64,000 nt of DNA. It comes from Pseudovibrio sp. Ad37. Its GTDB lineage: Bacteria; Pseudomonadota; Alphaproteobacteria; Rhizobiales; Stappiaceae. Numbering within the stretch: the first letter of the stretch is position 1; the number at the start of each line of letters is the position of its first letter. The position numbers were made by a program, and so were the translations under genes. The notes beneath the pieces are model-generated. The model saw only the letters and a program-made list of their open reading frames with translations. It did not search any database and was not told the origin of the DNA. Where the stretch lies: assembly GCF_001623075.1 (NCBI RefSeq), contig NZ_LMCF01000016.1, positions 1 through 64,000 of the forward strand. Direction: 5' to 3'. Below, in pieces: positions 11,081 to 20,532 of this stretch.

Positions 11081-11959
11081 ATGAAGCAACTGGAAGAAAT
11101 GATGGCTGAAAGTGAGCAGCGCGTGGAAACAATCACAATTCCCAGCGAGGGTGCCACACTGATTGGCAAAGCCTACTGGCCTGTGGGTGACCCAAAATCC
11201 TCAGTCATTATTCACGGCGCAACCGGTGTGCCGCAGTTGTTTTATGCCAAGTTTGCCCGCTGGGTTGCAGAGCAGGGCCATCTCTGCCTCACCTATGACT
11301 ATCGCGACTTTGGTGCCTCTAAACAGATACATCCACGCAACTCTTCCGCCACGATGTCTGATTGGGGCCTGTATGATCAGCAAGCTGCCTTTGATGCGCT
11401 GCTGAAACTGGCTGATACGCCCAGCACTCACGTGATTGGTCACTCTCTTGGCGGCTTCATGTTGCCATTCCATCGAAACCTGGACATGGTCGATAAGGTC
11501 ACCACAGTTGCCTGCGGTCAGGTTTATTGGCGTGACCACCATATGCCATATTTCCTGACTGTTGTTGCCTTCTGGTATTTGCTAGGGCCAGCTGTCACAC
11601 GTATGAAAGGTTATTTGCCCGGTAAGGCACTTGGGATCGGCGCAGATATCCCTGCTGGTGTTTACTGGCAATGGCGTAAATGGTGCACTTCTCCAACCTT
11701 CTTCAAGGATGACATCGGTAGTGTTTTACCGTCCATGAACCCGAAGCCGTTCACTGGCCCGATCAAAATCATGTCGTTCACCGATGATGATCTTGCCCCC
11801 AATGCCTCAGTTGAACGCCTTCCACCTCTCTACAAAGATGCGCAGGTCACGCGACAAATCCTTAATCCGGCAGACTTCGAGCTCAAGGAAGTTGGGCATC
11901 TGAAGGCCTTCGCCAAGCAAAACGCGGTCTTGTGGCCTGAGATTCTGGATATTGCTTGA
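11081..11959 (+). CDS. Alpha/beta hydrolase
   Basis: 292 residues with the alpha/beta-hydrolase fold of the serine aminopeptidase-like (Hydrolase_4) group. The nucleophile elbow is G-H-S-L-G-G with Ser122. An early strand VIIHGATG supplies the oxyanion region near residue 46, YDYRDFG follows at 72-78, and the late Asp and His candidates are in MSFTDDDLAP and EVGHLKAF. There is no signal peptide, so it is cytoplasmic. The substrate is unknown; esters or lactones are typical. The DUF2165 gene follows after about 110 bases on the same strand. Confidence 0.82.
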   Translation: MKQLEEMMAESEQRVETITIPSEGATLIGKAYWPVGDPKSSVIIHGATGVPQLFYAKFARWVAEQGHLCLTYDYRDFGASKQIHPRNSSATMSDWGLYDQQAAFDALLKLADTPSTHVIGHSLGGFMLPFHRNLDMVDKVTTVACGQVYWRDHHMPYFLTVVAFWYLLGPAVTRMKGYLPGKALGIGADIPAGVYWQWRKWCTSPTFFKDDIGSVLPSMNPKPFTGPIKIMSFTDDDLAPNASVERLPPLYKDAQVTRQILNPADFELKEVGHLKAFAKQNAVLWPEILDIA

Positions 11960-12069
11960 GGCAGGCCGCTCCATTAACAAAGGGCAAATGAAAAAGACCA
12001 GAGCTGACGAGAGCACCTAACTGCGCTTTAGCGCCAATCTGCTTTACTGGCGGAAAAGTGGGTAGTCCC

Positions 12070-12564
12070 ATGCTTCTTCGACTGATCAAAGTTCTGGTCT
12101 CCTTGGCGTTCGGCGGTTTTGCTGCTCTGGTCTGCTTCAACAACTATCAGGATACACCGGCAAATCTGGCGTATATTGAAAGCGTCATTTCCATGGTGGA
12201 CACGTTCCCAACCAGCCCCAAGTTCCGGGCTGCGTTCCCTCTGGAAACCGCGCCCACCTTCCTCACCATTATCCTGGCCATAGAAGGCTTCATTGCTCTC
12301 CTGCTGGTTCTGGGAAGCTTGCGCATGCTGGCCAGCATTCATCGGTCAGCGGCCTCATTCAATCGCTCCAAATCCACCGTCTCCTTCGGCTTTTGCATCG
12401 CCATTCTGCTTTGGTTTGGCATCTTTGTTACAGGAGCAGGAGAGTGGTTCCTTGCATGGCAATCTCCACTCGGGAGAGGGGCCATAGACACTTCCTACAA
12501 CATCAGCATCATCGCGTTTTTGGCGCTGATCTTCGTGAGCCAGAAAGAGGAAGACCACGGCTGA
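12070..12564 (+). CDS. DUF2165 family integral membrane protein
   Basis: About 164 residues with four hydrophobic segments (near 2-22, 62-84, 106-127, 138-157) and the family's conserved loop after segment one (NNYQDTPANLAYIESVISMVDTFP). DUF2165 proteins are small inner-membrane proteins of unknown function. A GTG at 12058 with GGCGGA before it would add four residues and is about as likely as ATG 12070. It shares orientation with the upstream hydrolase. Confidence 0.75.
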   Translation: MLLRLIKVLVSLAFGGFAALVCFNNYQDTPANLAYIESVISMVDTFPTSPKFRAAFPLETAPTFLTIILAIEGFIALLLVLGSLRMLASIHRSAASFNRSKSTVSFGFCIAILLWFGIFVTGAGEWFLAWQSPLGRGAIDTSYNISIIAFLALIFVSQKEEDHG

Positions 12565-12701
12565 GACGAAAGGAAAACCCTGAGATCCACCCAATTAGAT
12601 GTGACCTAAGACTATCCATCTGAGGCATTTGAAGGACTGCTTTTGCCTAGGAATTGTTCCACGTTTGAAACATCGACCACTTGTGGTGACGGGGAACAGA
12701 G

Positions 12702-13361
12702 ATGGATATCAGGTTTGGGAGGAATGTGTTTTCAGGTCAGCCAGCCGCTTCAAACAGGAAGTCGCATAAATCCATACCTGCGCGCTTTCTTGATGATGAC
12801 TACTTGATTGGCCTTGGCCTGGCCCTGCAGAAGAAAAGGCGGGGCGAGTATCTGACAGGAAGTGGCAATACCGTCCAACGCTATATCGCCAACCAACCGC
12901 AGCGGGTGACACTCCAGTACACCAACAAATCCTTCTATTTCTCCTCCATTTGTGATGGCGCCATCGTGGTGTTTGATTATCTGCGGCATAATGAAAGCAT
13001 GGCACACTTCAACGAGTACGCCCATGTCGGTAAGCGCTTCGCCACCATCAAAAAACCGCAGATCTGCGAAGTCCACCGCGTCGCTGAAGAAACCAACGCC
13101 GCCAACGCGATAGATCTGCTCCTCGCCGACTACCCCGGCAACCTCACCATGCTGCACCCGCTCAAGACCAACAAATGGTTCAACAAAGACCGCATCGATT
13201 GGTACGCCCGCCAAGGCGGCCGCCACTACCGCATAGAAACCTCCAACACCGGCGCCGCCCTGCACCAATGGAAAGACAGCCAAATCCTTATGCGGTTAAC
13301 ACCAGAACAAATCCACCTGCACACGCAGGTTCGCCTAAAGCGTAATGGTGAAGAGAACTAA
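12702..13361 (+). CDS. Hypothetical protein
   Basis: 219 residues, soluble and basic. No signal peptide or membrane segment and no motif I recognise. The N-terminal 30 residues look disordered. A central region with alternating hydrophobic strands (VTLQYTNKSFYFSSICDG, AIVVFDYL) precedes an Asn-rich stretch and a C-terminal W/H-rich segment. The codon pattern looks genuine and the frame is open throughout, with GGGGAACAGAG before the ATG. Nothing in the neighbourhood suggests a job. Confidence 0.6.
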   Translation: MDIRFGRNVFSGQPAASNRKSHKSIPARFLDDDYLIGLGLALQKKRRGEYLTGSGNTVQRYIANQPQRVTLQYTNKSFYFSSICDGAIVVFDYLRHNESMAHFNEYAHVGKRFATIKKPQICEVHRVAEETNAANAIDLLLADYPGNLTMLHPLKTNKWFNKDRIDWYARQGGRHYRIETSNTGAALHQWKDSQILMRLTPEQIHLHTQVRLKRNGEEN

Positions 13362-13435
13362 GCTAATATTCTGATTTATCACGTGTAACATCTTACGATA
13401 AAGTTTTGATTTGGAGTGCTTGGAGCCAAGAACTC

Positions 13436-13680
13436 GTGAGTAATGAGACGTTCTCTATGCCCTTATCTAAGATTTTGTTCATTCTCATATTCGTGCCTGC
13501 ATTAATGGGTATCGCAGTGCTGGGAAAGTCAACGCGTGGCGACTCTCGCAAGCGAGTCATACAAAAAACGACGCACCTGCTGACTCAGAGCCTGTTTGTG
13601 ACGACAGTGGAGCTTCTAGCAATATGATCGGCGGTCTTAGCGGAGATGGTGATGCTGGCAGTAGCGGGGGAGGTGATTAG
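13436..13680 (+). pseudogene. Small membrane protein, frameshifted at an A-tract
   Basis: From GTG 13436 (GGAG upstream) the first frame gives a short polar lead, a hydrophobic segment (SKILFILIFVPALMGIAVLG) and a basic stretch, then runs past an A6 tract at about 13561-13566 into a poor tail ending at 13627. Moving to the -1 frame at the A-tract gives a much better continuation: acidic, then Gly/Ser/Asp-rich (GGLSGDGDAGSSGGGD) and a stop at 13680. One extra A would join them into a protein of about 80 residues. I read it as one gene with a 1-base deletion. Slippage or sequencing error are possible. The family is unknown. Confidence 0.55.
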
Positions 13681-13777
13681 CCCGGTCAGCAACCAAACTG
13701 TCTCCTCTCTCATGTATCGGAATCTATGAAGGATAGAGGAAAGCTAAGCAGGACGTAGCTCTGAGTTGAAGTAGCCA

Positions 13778-13805
13778 TAAAAAAAGCGACCCTTAAGGCC
13801 GCTTT
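13778..13805 (-). terminator. Terminator of phnA-like gene
   Basis: On the minus strand, AAGCG-G-CC and GG-G-TCGCTT pair around TTAA and are followed by TTTTTTTAT. It sits 30 bases after the stop of the leftward gene. Confidence 0.75.
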
Positions 13806-13833
13806 CTACGTCTCAAGTTTTCAGTGCCAAACC

Positions 13834-14412
13834 TCAGGACTTCTTCACGAATTCCGTCAGAATAACAATACGCTGATCGTTAACGCGGCCTTCGATGTGT
13901 TCTGCATTATCCTGCACCAGAGTAATGTTCCGCACCGCTGTGCCGCGCTTGGCAGTGAAGCAAGCACCTTTGACTTTGAGGTCTTTAACCAGAGTCACGG
14001 TGTCACCAGCAGAAAGTACAGCGCCGTGCGTGTCTTTGTGCACGATAGCATCTTCGTCCTCTGCCGCTGGCATACCGGACTGAGCCCACTCAAGCGTTTC
14101 CTCGTCCAGATACAGCGTATCCAGCAAGTCACGTGCCCAGGCTTCGCCAGAAAGACGGCCCAGTAGACGCCATGCACTCACCTGAACCGCTGGCTCAGTG
14201 CTCCATGCGCTTTCATTCAGGCAGCGCCAATGGTTCACATCCAGCTCTGCTTCGTTCTCCAACTGTGCGGAGCACATGCCGCAGGCCAGAATGGATTTCT
14301 CAGCACTGCCATCGCTATCCGGACCAACTGCGACTGCAGCAAGGTCCTCTGTCGCGCCGCAAAGCTCACATTTATCGTCTGCACGGCTGCGCAGGTCATT
14401 CTCAAGGGACAT
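13834..14412 (-). CDS. PhnA/YjdM-family zinc-ribbon protein
   Basis: 192 residues. An N-terminal zinc ribbon has CELCG and ACGMC pairs (about residues 15-18 and 44-47). The C-terminal 65 residues form the PhnA SH3-like barrel (V-L-S-A-G-D-T-V-T-L-V-K-D-L-K-V-K-G), ending in the conserved GRVNDQRIVILTEFVKKS. Despite the name, E. coli YjdM is not phosphonoacetate hydrolase, so the role is uncertain. AAGG before ATG 14412 sets the start. Upstream codons to 14451 fall in the lepA terminator region. It lies downstream of lepA with a terminator between, so it is separately transcribed. Confidence 0.85.
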   Translation of the reverse strand: MSLENDLRSRADDKCELCGATEDLAAVAVGPDSDGSAEKSILACGMCSAQLENEAELDVNHWRCLNESAWSTEPAVQVSAWRLLGRLSGEAWARDLLDTLYLDEETLEWAQSGMPAAEDEDAIVHKDTHGAVLSAGDTVTLVKDLKVKGACFTAKRGTAVRNITLVQDNAEHIEGRVNDQRIVILTEFVKKS

Positions 14413-14441
14413 ATCTACGTACCTTTTCATAGTCGCATTTG

Positions 14442-14477
14442 CCAAAAACAAAGACCGGCCTCATATGGGCCGGTCTT
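14442..14477 (-). terminator. Terminator of lepA
   Basis: A perfect 10-bp stem AAGACCGGCC/GGCCGGTCTT (14451-14460 with 14468-14477). On the minus strand it is followed by TGTTTTTGG, 34 bases after the lepA stop. Confidence 0.88.
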
Positions 14478-14510
14478 GAATCTTAGTATTACTGCAGCTC
14501 TAATCGGTGC

Positions 14511-16316
14511 TCAGTCATCCATCTTCAGCGCTTGAATAAACGCTTCCTGAGGGATTTCAACCTTACCGAACTGACGCATCTTCTTCTTACCCGCCTTCTG
14601 CTTGTCCAGCAGCTTGCGTTTACGGGAAGCATCACCGCCATAACATTTCGCGGTCACATCCTTACGCAGAGCAGAGAGGGTCTCACGCGCAATCACGCGG
14701 CCACCAAGCGCTGCCTGAATAGGAATCTTGAACATGTGCCGAGGGATCAGCTCTTTAAGAACCTCACACATCGCACGGCCGCGTTTATCTGCCTGTGATC
14801 GGTGAACCAGCACGGAGAGCGCATCAACCGGCTCATCGTTCACCAGAATAGACATCTTGGCCAAATCACCAGCACGGTATTCGCTGATTGTATAATCAAA
14901 CGAAGCGTAGCCTTTAGAGATGGACTTCAGGCGGTCGTAGAAATCGAAAACCACTTCGTTGAGCGGCAAGTCATAAGTGACCATCGCACGAGACCCAACG
15001 TAGGAAAGGTCAACCTGCACACCACGGCGATCCTGACACAACTTCAAGATAGCACCGAGATATTCATCCGGTGTCATGATGTTCGCACGGATCCAAGGCT
15101 CACGGATCTCTTTGATCTTCACAACATCCGGCATATCAGCCGGGTTGTGCATCTCAAACTGAGAACCGTCTGTCATCTCCATCTCATAAACAACAGATGG
15201 AGCTGTTGCGATCAGATCAAGGTTGAACTCGCGGGACAGGCGTTCCTGAATAATCTCAAGGTGCAGCAGACCAAGGAATCCACAGCGGAAGCCAAAACCA
15301 AGCGCAGCCGATGTTTCCATCTCATAAGAGAAAGACGCATCATTGAGGCGCAGCTTGCCCATTGCACCGCGAAGATCTTCAAAGTCGTTGGCATCAACCG
15401 GGAACAGACCACAGAACACAACAGGCTGTGCAGGCTTAAAGCCCGGCAGCGCTTCGGTGCAGCCCTTCTTGTCATGGGTGATCGTGTCACCCACGCGCGT
15501 ATCCGCAACTTCTTTGATAGAAGCCGTCAGAACGCCAATCTCACCCGGGCCAATACGATCGGTTGTGACAAAGGCTGGTGTCATCACACCAACGCGGTCA
15601 ACTGGATACACAGCGCCAGTACCCATCATCTTGATGGTGTCGCCTTTTTTCAGTTCACCGTCGATCACGCGGATAAGAACCATCACACCAAGATAGGTGT
15701 CGTACCAGCTGTCCACCAGCATGGCTTTGAGCGGGCCATCCGGATTGCCTTTTGGAGCAGGGAGCTGTTTGACGATTGCTTCCAAAACATCAGGAATACC
15801 AAGTCCGGTCTTCGCTGAAATCATCACTGAGTCCGAAGTATCAAGGCCGATCACATCTTCGATCTGCTCTTTGATGCGATCCGGCTCAGCAGCAGGCAGA
15901 TCAACCTTGTTGAGAACGGTCACGATATCGTGGTCGTTGTCGATTGCCTGATAGACGTTCGCAAGCGTCTGCGCTTCCACGCCTTGGGAGGCATCAACCA
16001 CCAGCAGGGAGCCTTCCACCGCAGCAAGGGAGCGAGAAACTTCATAGGCAAAGTCCACGTGACCTGGGGTATCGATCAGGTTCAGCGTGTACTCTTCACC
16101 GTCATCAGCCTTGTAGATCAGGCGAACGGTTTGAGCCTTAATGGTAATGCCGCGCTCCTTCTCGATATCCATGGAATCGAGAACCTGCTCCGTCATCTCA
16201 CGATCAGTGAGAGTGCCGGTAGACTGGATGAGGCGATCGGCCAGGGTGGACTTACCGTGGTCGATGTGCGCGACAATCGAGAAATTGCGAATATTGGACA
16301 AAGTTTTGGTCGTCAT
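14511..16316 (-). CDS. lepA: Elongation factor 4 (LepA)
   Basis: A 601-residue translational GTPase that back-translocates or remodels ribosomes and assists initiation-complex and 30S biogenesis. The GTPase domain starts [13 protein letters not shown] (G1, residues 13-25) with GITIKAQ (G2), DTPGHVDF (G3) and NKVD (G4). The LepA-specific C-terminal domain is present, ending with [17 protein letters not shown] and the short tail QALKMDD. Length matches the family. A long open frame on the opposite strand (14802-15818) is a composition shadow. It is a single-gene unit with its own terminator. Confidence 0.98.
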   Translation of the reverse strand: MTTKTLSNIRNFSIVAHIDHGKSTLADRLIQSTGTLTDREMTEQVLDSMDIEKERGITIKAQTVRLIYKADDGEEYTLNLIDTPGHVDFAYEVSRSLAAVEGSLLVVDASQGVEAQTLANVYQAIDNDHDIVTVLNKVDLPAAEPDRIKEQIEDVIGLDTSDSVMISAKTGLGIPDVLEAIVKQLPAPKGNPDGPLKAMLVDSWYDTYLGVMVLIRVIDGELKKGDTIKMMGTGAVYPVDRVGVMTPAFVTTDRIGPGEIGVLTASIKEVADTRVGDTITHDKKGCTEALPGFKPAQPVVFCGLFPVDANDFEDLRGAMGKLRLNDASFSYEMETSAALGFGFRCGFLGLLHLEIIQERLSREFNLDLIATAPSVVYEMEMTDGSQFEMHNPADMPDVVKIKEIREPWIRANIMTPDEYLGAILKLCQDRRGVQVDLSYVGSRAMVTYDLPLNEVVFDFYDRLKSISKGYASFDYTISEYRAGDLAKMSILVNDEPVDALSVLVHRSQADKRGRAMCEVLKELIPRHMFKIPIQAALGGRVIARETLSALRKDVTAKCYGGDASRKRKLLDKQKAGKKKMRQFGKVEIPQEAFIQALKMDD

Positions 16317-16445
16317 GGGCGCTCAATTACCACTGCTTTGCTCTATGGCAAAGCACATAATAAGCGCCCATGCGCTTTTTTGCCGTTTTCCAGCCAATAA
16401 AGTGAATAGCAATTGGCTTTCTCTCAGATTTTCGCTGCTATCTGG

Positions 16446-17201
16446 CTAAAAGTGATACTCAAAGCCAAGACCGAACAGGTGCGCCGAAATATCAGTCGAG
16501 CCGTTGCCTGAGCTTGAAAGTGGCTCTCCACTTGGACCACTTGCGTTAAGGCTAATGTCAGCTGTCTGAAAGAAGCCATACTCAAGAGTCGCGCCAAGCT
16601 TTGGGTTGATGGCAACTGTCACGCCGGCTCGTGCCAGAAGTGCGCCAACCGTGGATTGCCCGCCCTTGATTGTAAACGCTCCAGCATCGGTAGTACCGTC
16701 AATTGTACCAATAATCGGAAATGCTGCCCCAAGGCTGAGACCGGCGAAAGGAATAACTTTCTTGGTGAGGGGAGAAAGTGGGGCAGAAAGCACCACGCCG
16801 CCCATCACGTAAGCAGCAGCTATTGATCCACTACCTCCATTCACTCCGGTAAGATTGGAAATACTGTTGCTGATATAGCCAGTGTCCAGCTGCAACTTTA
16901 CAAAATCACCTGCTGTAACCCCTGCAAACGCAGCTGCGTTCCAGCCAATGTTGTATTCAAAGAATTTGGTTCGTCCAGTCCCAGGTGTATAAAAGTCACC
17001 ATCAGGTGCGTATGAAACAAAGGCCTTTGCACCTGCATAAGGTTTGAGTGGAAACATGCCCATTGCAGCTTTTTCAGCTGCCGCCGCAGCTGCTTCTTGC
17101 GCAGCCGCCGCCAAATCCGCAGCATAGGAACGGGAAGAGAGTGCTCCTGTCGCCAATAACGCAGAAACTAACATGATCACAGTAGAGGAAAACTTTCCCA
17201 T
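16446..17201 (-). CDS. Outer-membrane beta-barrel protein
   Basis: 251 residues. Signal peptide 1-27 (cleaved near SYA-ADL), then an Ala/Glu-rich helix (about 29-47, mostly A, E, K) and an eight-stranded-type barrel rich in alternating Gly/aromatic strands. It ends ...FGLGFEYHF, the C-terminal Phe signature for BAM insertion. AGGAG lies nine bases before the ATG. The Ala-rich helical lead is unusual between signal and barrel. The ligand is unknown. A second unrelated-looking barrel gene lies upstream in the same direction, separated by 240 bases. Confidence 0.78.
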   Translation of the reverse strand: MGKFSSTVIMLVSALLATGALSSRSYAADLAAAAQEAAAAAAEKAAMGMFPLKPYAGAKAFVSYAPDGDFYTPGTGRTKFFEYNIGWNAAAFAGVTAGDFVKLQLDTGYISNSISNLTGVNGGSGSIAAAYVMGGVVLSAPLSPLTKKVIPFAGLSLGAAFPIIGTIDGTTDAGAFTIKGGQSTVGALLARAGVTVAINPKLGATLEYGFFQTADISLNASGPSGEPLSSSGNGSTDISAHLFGLGFEYHF

Positions 17202-17441
17202 TGCGCACTATCTCCTGAAGTCCTGAAAGGGAGATTCGCGCAAATAGACAAGTCTTACCAAATAATTAATGATGTAATTCACAGAACATATAAAATACAG
17301 GTATCAATTACAATGATGTAACTTGTATGGCATCTATAATACCTGATGATATTACCAGTAGTCTCCCATCATAAAACAAGGTGGCAACCTGCCGCCTCGG
17401 TCAATCGTGAAAATTATCGAAGTACTTACATATGTTACCCA

Positions 17442-18158
17442 CTAAAAATCATAACGAAGACCAACGCCGATCATATGAGTTTCAATGTTTGTTTGCAGAG
17501 TGTTTTTTGAAGCAGTAGGTGGAGTCGAGTTGTAACGTGTGATGTGCTTCACATCGAAATCACTTGTTCTGAGATAGCTATAATCTGCAATAAGGTGCAC
17601 ATTCTCAATCATTTCATAAGCGACACCACCGGAAAGCTTGAATGCAAAGGCGTAAACATCCTCCGTTTCCATCGTGCGTGTTTCAGTATAAGGCGAGCCT
17701 GATACATTAACTTCAGTTTTCTGCATGTTTGGTTTGGTAACACCAATACCACCACCAGCAAAAACTGCGAGTTGATCATTTAGGGGCAAGTCAAAAAACA
17801 CTGAGCCCATCAGGTAGGAAGTTGAGAAAGATGTGCCTCCTCCTCGTGTCAAGATAAACGCGTTACTGTCAATATCTTCAATAGTATTTTTTAGATATCC
17901 AAGCTCAGCTTCGAGGCGAATAAACTCATTAAGTCTCGTACCAACAGCGCCGCTAACCGCCCACTCGTCAGAGAAGTCTGTCGAATATTTGTCCAACGGA
18001 TTATTGTCGACAGGGTCATACGAGCTCCGCATGGTGAATGCAGTTGCGCCTTTGAGCGTGATGTACATGCTACCGTCTTGAGCCTGCGCAGCGGATGCTC
18101 CGGCAATTATTAATCCAACGCCTGTAATAAGGGTGGAAACACACAAAACCTGTTTCAC
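17442..18158 (-). CDS. Outer-membrane beta-barrel protein (OmpA-like/Opa-like porin fold)
   Basis: 238 residues with a signal peptide (1-26, ASAAQAQD) and a small beta-barrel. Strands such as RLEAELGYLKNTI, AVFAGGGIGVTKP and VHLIADYSYLRTSDF are typical of the OMP_b-brl family, and the chain ends MIGVGLRYDF with terminal Phe. No OmpA peptidoglycan-binding domain follows. Likely a small outer-membrane protein of adhesion or permeability type. No specific function is supported by neighbours. Confidence 0.8.
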   Translation of the reverse strand: MKQVLCVSTLITGVGLIIAGASAAQAQDGSMYITLKGATAFTMRSSYDPVDNNPLDKYSTDFSDEWAVSGAVGTRLNEFIRLEAELGYLKNTIEDIDSNAFILTRGGGTSFSTSYLMGSVFFDLPLNDQLAVFAGGGIGVTKPNMQKTEVNVSGSPYTETRTMETEDVYAFAFKLSGGVAYEMIENVHLIADYSYLRTSDFDVKHITRYNSTPPTASKNTLQTNIETHMIGVGLRYDF

Positions 18159-18592
18159 TTCAAATACTCCAGATATGAAAGTGTAAGCAGGGTGATATTC
18201 AAGGAGTAAGACAATTGCTGCTTAGTAACGTGTTTACTCTCTGTTAAGTAACGACTACTCGTAGGTGCAGTAATTAATTGATAACCTTAAAATCAACCAT
18301 TGAAATTTGACGTAATGATCAAAAACTATGGTTAAATTTACGTAAAATAATCTGATAATTAGTAAATTTCACTTATCTGATGTCCGGTCGGTTTTAACTC
18401 AAGACTCCAGACTATCCTGCAATAAACTCAAGTGTTTGCGTGCGGTGTGTTCTTGAGGCCTATCGCAAAATATGACAATCCTGCTGAAAGTTAAGGCGTA
18501 TCTATCAAAACTACGCAAAAAGTAGATTTCCGGGGCAACACGCATACCTTCACTCTGGCGTTATTTGCCCTGGGTGTTTTAAAGGGGCTTCC
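18159..18592. other. Intergenic region between barrel gene and GNAT gene
   Basis: 434 bases, AT-rich at 18250-18370 where the divergent promoters probably lie. At 18530-18572 CCGGGGCAA could pair with TTGCCCTGG around a loop of about 25 bases in the leader of the rightward gene. No known riboswitch is recognisable. Nothing else seen. Confidence 0.35.
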
Positions 18593-19123
18593 ATGAAACT
18601 GCGTCATGCAACCAAATCTGATCTTCCCGTCATCCTGGGAATTCACAATGATGCAGTCAAAACTCTAGCTGCCATCTGGACCGATTCATTAGAGACTTTG
18701 GAAGATCGCAAGACCTGGTTTGAAAGCCGGATTGCTGGCGGATATCCGATCATCGTAGCTGAAGACGACAACGGTGATGTGCTGGGTTACGGCAGCTATG
18801 GCCCGTTCCGTGAGAAGTCTGGATATAACAAAACCATGGAACACTCAGTTTATGTAACGCCGCAATCTCGTGGAAAAGGGACCGGATCTGTGCTGCTCGA
18901 GAAACTGGTTGAACTTGCAAAACAAGACCAGCGTCACGTCTTAATCGGTGCCATCGACAGCGATAACAAAGGCTCAATCCGCCTACACGAACGCTACGGC
19001 TTCAAAGTCAGCGGAGAGCTCCCACAAGTCGGCTTCAAATTCGGCCGCTGGCTGAACCTGACCCTGATGACGCTCATCCTGAACAACGACAAAGCCCCAG
19101 CGGCTCACGCGCATGACGAATAA
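18593..19123 (+). CDS. GNAT N-acetyltransferase (phosphinothricin acetyltransferase-like)
   Basis: 176 residues, single GNAT domain of the Pat/Bar/YncA type. It starts MKLRHATKSDLPVILGIHNDAV (motif C), has V-Y-V-T-P-Q-S-R-G-K-G-T-G (acetyl-CoA loop Q-x-x-G-x-G/A at about 90-96) and the family end L-H-E-R-Y-G-F with V-G-x-K-F-G-R-W. Members acetylate methionine sulfone/sulfoximine, phosphinothricin or related amines. The true substrate is not known. Monocistronic. GGGG before the ATG is the likely ribosome site. Confidence 0.87.
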   Translation: MKLRHATKSDLPVILGIHNDAVKTLAAIWTDSLETLEDRKTWFESRIAGGYPIIVAEDDNGDVLGYGSYGPFREKSGYNKTMEHSVYVTPQSRGKGTGSVLLEKLVELAKQDQRHVLIGAIDSDNKGSIRLHERYGFKVSGELPQVGFKFGRWLNLTLMTLILNNDKAPAAHAHDE

Positions 19124-19451
19124 AAAGGGATCGTCTCTGCTCCCAACTATCTGCTTCTGCAACGCCTTGAAGGCTTCGTATCTTCAGCGCAAGTCTATTT
19201 GAGCCAGACTGTTGTTGCTGTGTGCTCAAGCATTGCAAGCAAAATCCCTATAGCCAAGATTGCGTTCCACCGATGCTATGAAGGGCACCACAAGTGGATA
19301 TAAGACTGGCACGACAGTTTTGCCCCATGAATATAGTTTTCTGTACCTCAGCCTCTTTCAAAAGGCATGGATTAAAAACCAGCACATGAAAGCAGTCACC
19401 GCCGAACAAACCAGAGATTGTTAGTTCGGTTACATCAGCAGGGCGCCAAAC
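19124..19451. other. Intergenic region, convergent genes
   Basis: 328 bases between the stops of the GNAT gene and the leftward mepA gene. No frame, RNA or strong terminator is visible. The base composition is unremarkable. Confidence 0.35.
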
Positions 19452-20444
19452 TTACTCCGTTCTCAAAACCGTCGTACAGCTGTTAGGCAAGTCAGCAACA
19501 GCAAGCGGAGGCTTAGGCTTGCGTGGTTTTGGTTTTTCACCCGGTTTCGGCTTTTTAGGAACCCAGGGAGCATCAGAAAGCCAATAAGTCAGCTCCTTGC
19601 CGCAGCCATCACCAGCAGCTGGCACGGCCTGATTTTTACACTGTGTGCTGCCGTCTGGGCAGGCCATCCGTACGTGGAAGTGATAGTGGTGTCCCCACCA
19701 AGGCCGTACTTTACGCAACCAGTCGCGATCACCTGTCTCAAATTCACACAGTGCTTTCTTGATTGTCGGATTTACGAAGATGCGCGCAACACCATCGTCC
19801 TGGGCAGCGCGGCGGATCAGTTTTGCATGGGCATCCGTCCAGCGTTTCGGGTTGACGCGGCGGTCCGCCCCCGGTTTGCTCAGGTTGCCATTCAGCATGG
19901 AAATCGCACTCTCTGACTCGCGCTGCTTGGCGCTGAAGCGTGTGTCTGGCATTTGTCTCAGCCAGATATCAGCATCCAAACCGATCTGATGAGAAGCATG
20001 ACCCGTCAACATCGGGCCACCACGCGGCTGCGAAAGATCGCCAACCAGCAAACCATTCCAGCCCAGATCGGGCGCATCAGCAGCCAGACGCTTCAGGAAA
20101 TCAATGAGAACAGGATGCCCCCAATTGCGGTTACGAGACAGGCGCATGACCTGCCAGTTCTCACCGTCTTTAGGAATGGAGACAGCCCCTGCGACACAAC
20201 CTCTTGCATAACTGCCAAAGGAGAGAGGCTTTGTTTTGGCAGGTGTTTTCTTGTGCCCGAAGTGATACTTGGCAGCTCCCGGAAATTCGGGCTGCTTTTT
20301 CAGGGCTTCGCGATAATCCTCAGCAGAGAGCGGAGGCTTCGTGTCAGGAAGAGGTGCAGCATGAGCACCAGCAGAAAGCAGGCTCACAACAATTCCACCA
20401 GCCATTAAGGTAATCGTGCGCTGATGACCTCTCAACCCTAACAT
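19452..20444 (-). CDS. mepA: Penicillin-insensitive murein endopeptidase
   Basis: This LAS-family metallopeptidase cleaves the D-Ala-meso-DAP crosslink of peptidoglycan in the periplasm. Signal peptide residues 1-29 (HAA). The zinc signatures are intact: G-H-A-S-H-Q-x-G-L-D-A-D (149-159) and W-W-G-H-H-Y-H-F-H (249-257). Cys residues for disulfides are present. The protein is 330 residues against 274 in E. coli because of a C-terminal extension rich in Lys and Pro (KKPKPGEKPKPRKPKPP, about 294-314), which may bind wall polymers. Monocistronic. Confidence 0.94.
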   Translation of the reverse strand: MLGLRGHQRTITLMAGGIVVSLLSAGAHAAPLPDTKPPLSAEDYREALKKQPEFPGAAKYHFGHKKTPAKTKPLSFGSYARGCVAGAVSIPKDGENWQVMRLSRNRNWGHPVLIDFLKRLAADAPDLGWNGLLVGDLSQPRGGPMLTGHASHQIGLDADIWLRQMPDTRFSAKQRESESAISMLNGNLSKPGADRRVNPKRWTDAHAKLIRRAAQDDGVARIFVNPTIKKALCEFETGDRDWLRKVRPWWGHHYHFHVRMACPDGSTQCKNQAVPAAGDGCGKELTYWLSDAPWVPKKPKPGEKPKPRKPKPPLAVADLPNSCTTVLRTE

Positions 20445-20532
20445 GATCCCTCCGACGGTTCCACGGCTCTAACGTGAATCACTTTCACTATTCATCCTAA
20501 TGGTTGTAGCAGGGGTGGAAGGATTGTGAAGC

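Noticed and set aside
14802-15818. Long open frame (338 codons) on the plus strand opposite lepA
   Set aside because: It mirrors the codon structure of lepA, which is certain, and its translation lacks any family signal. Composition shadow.
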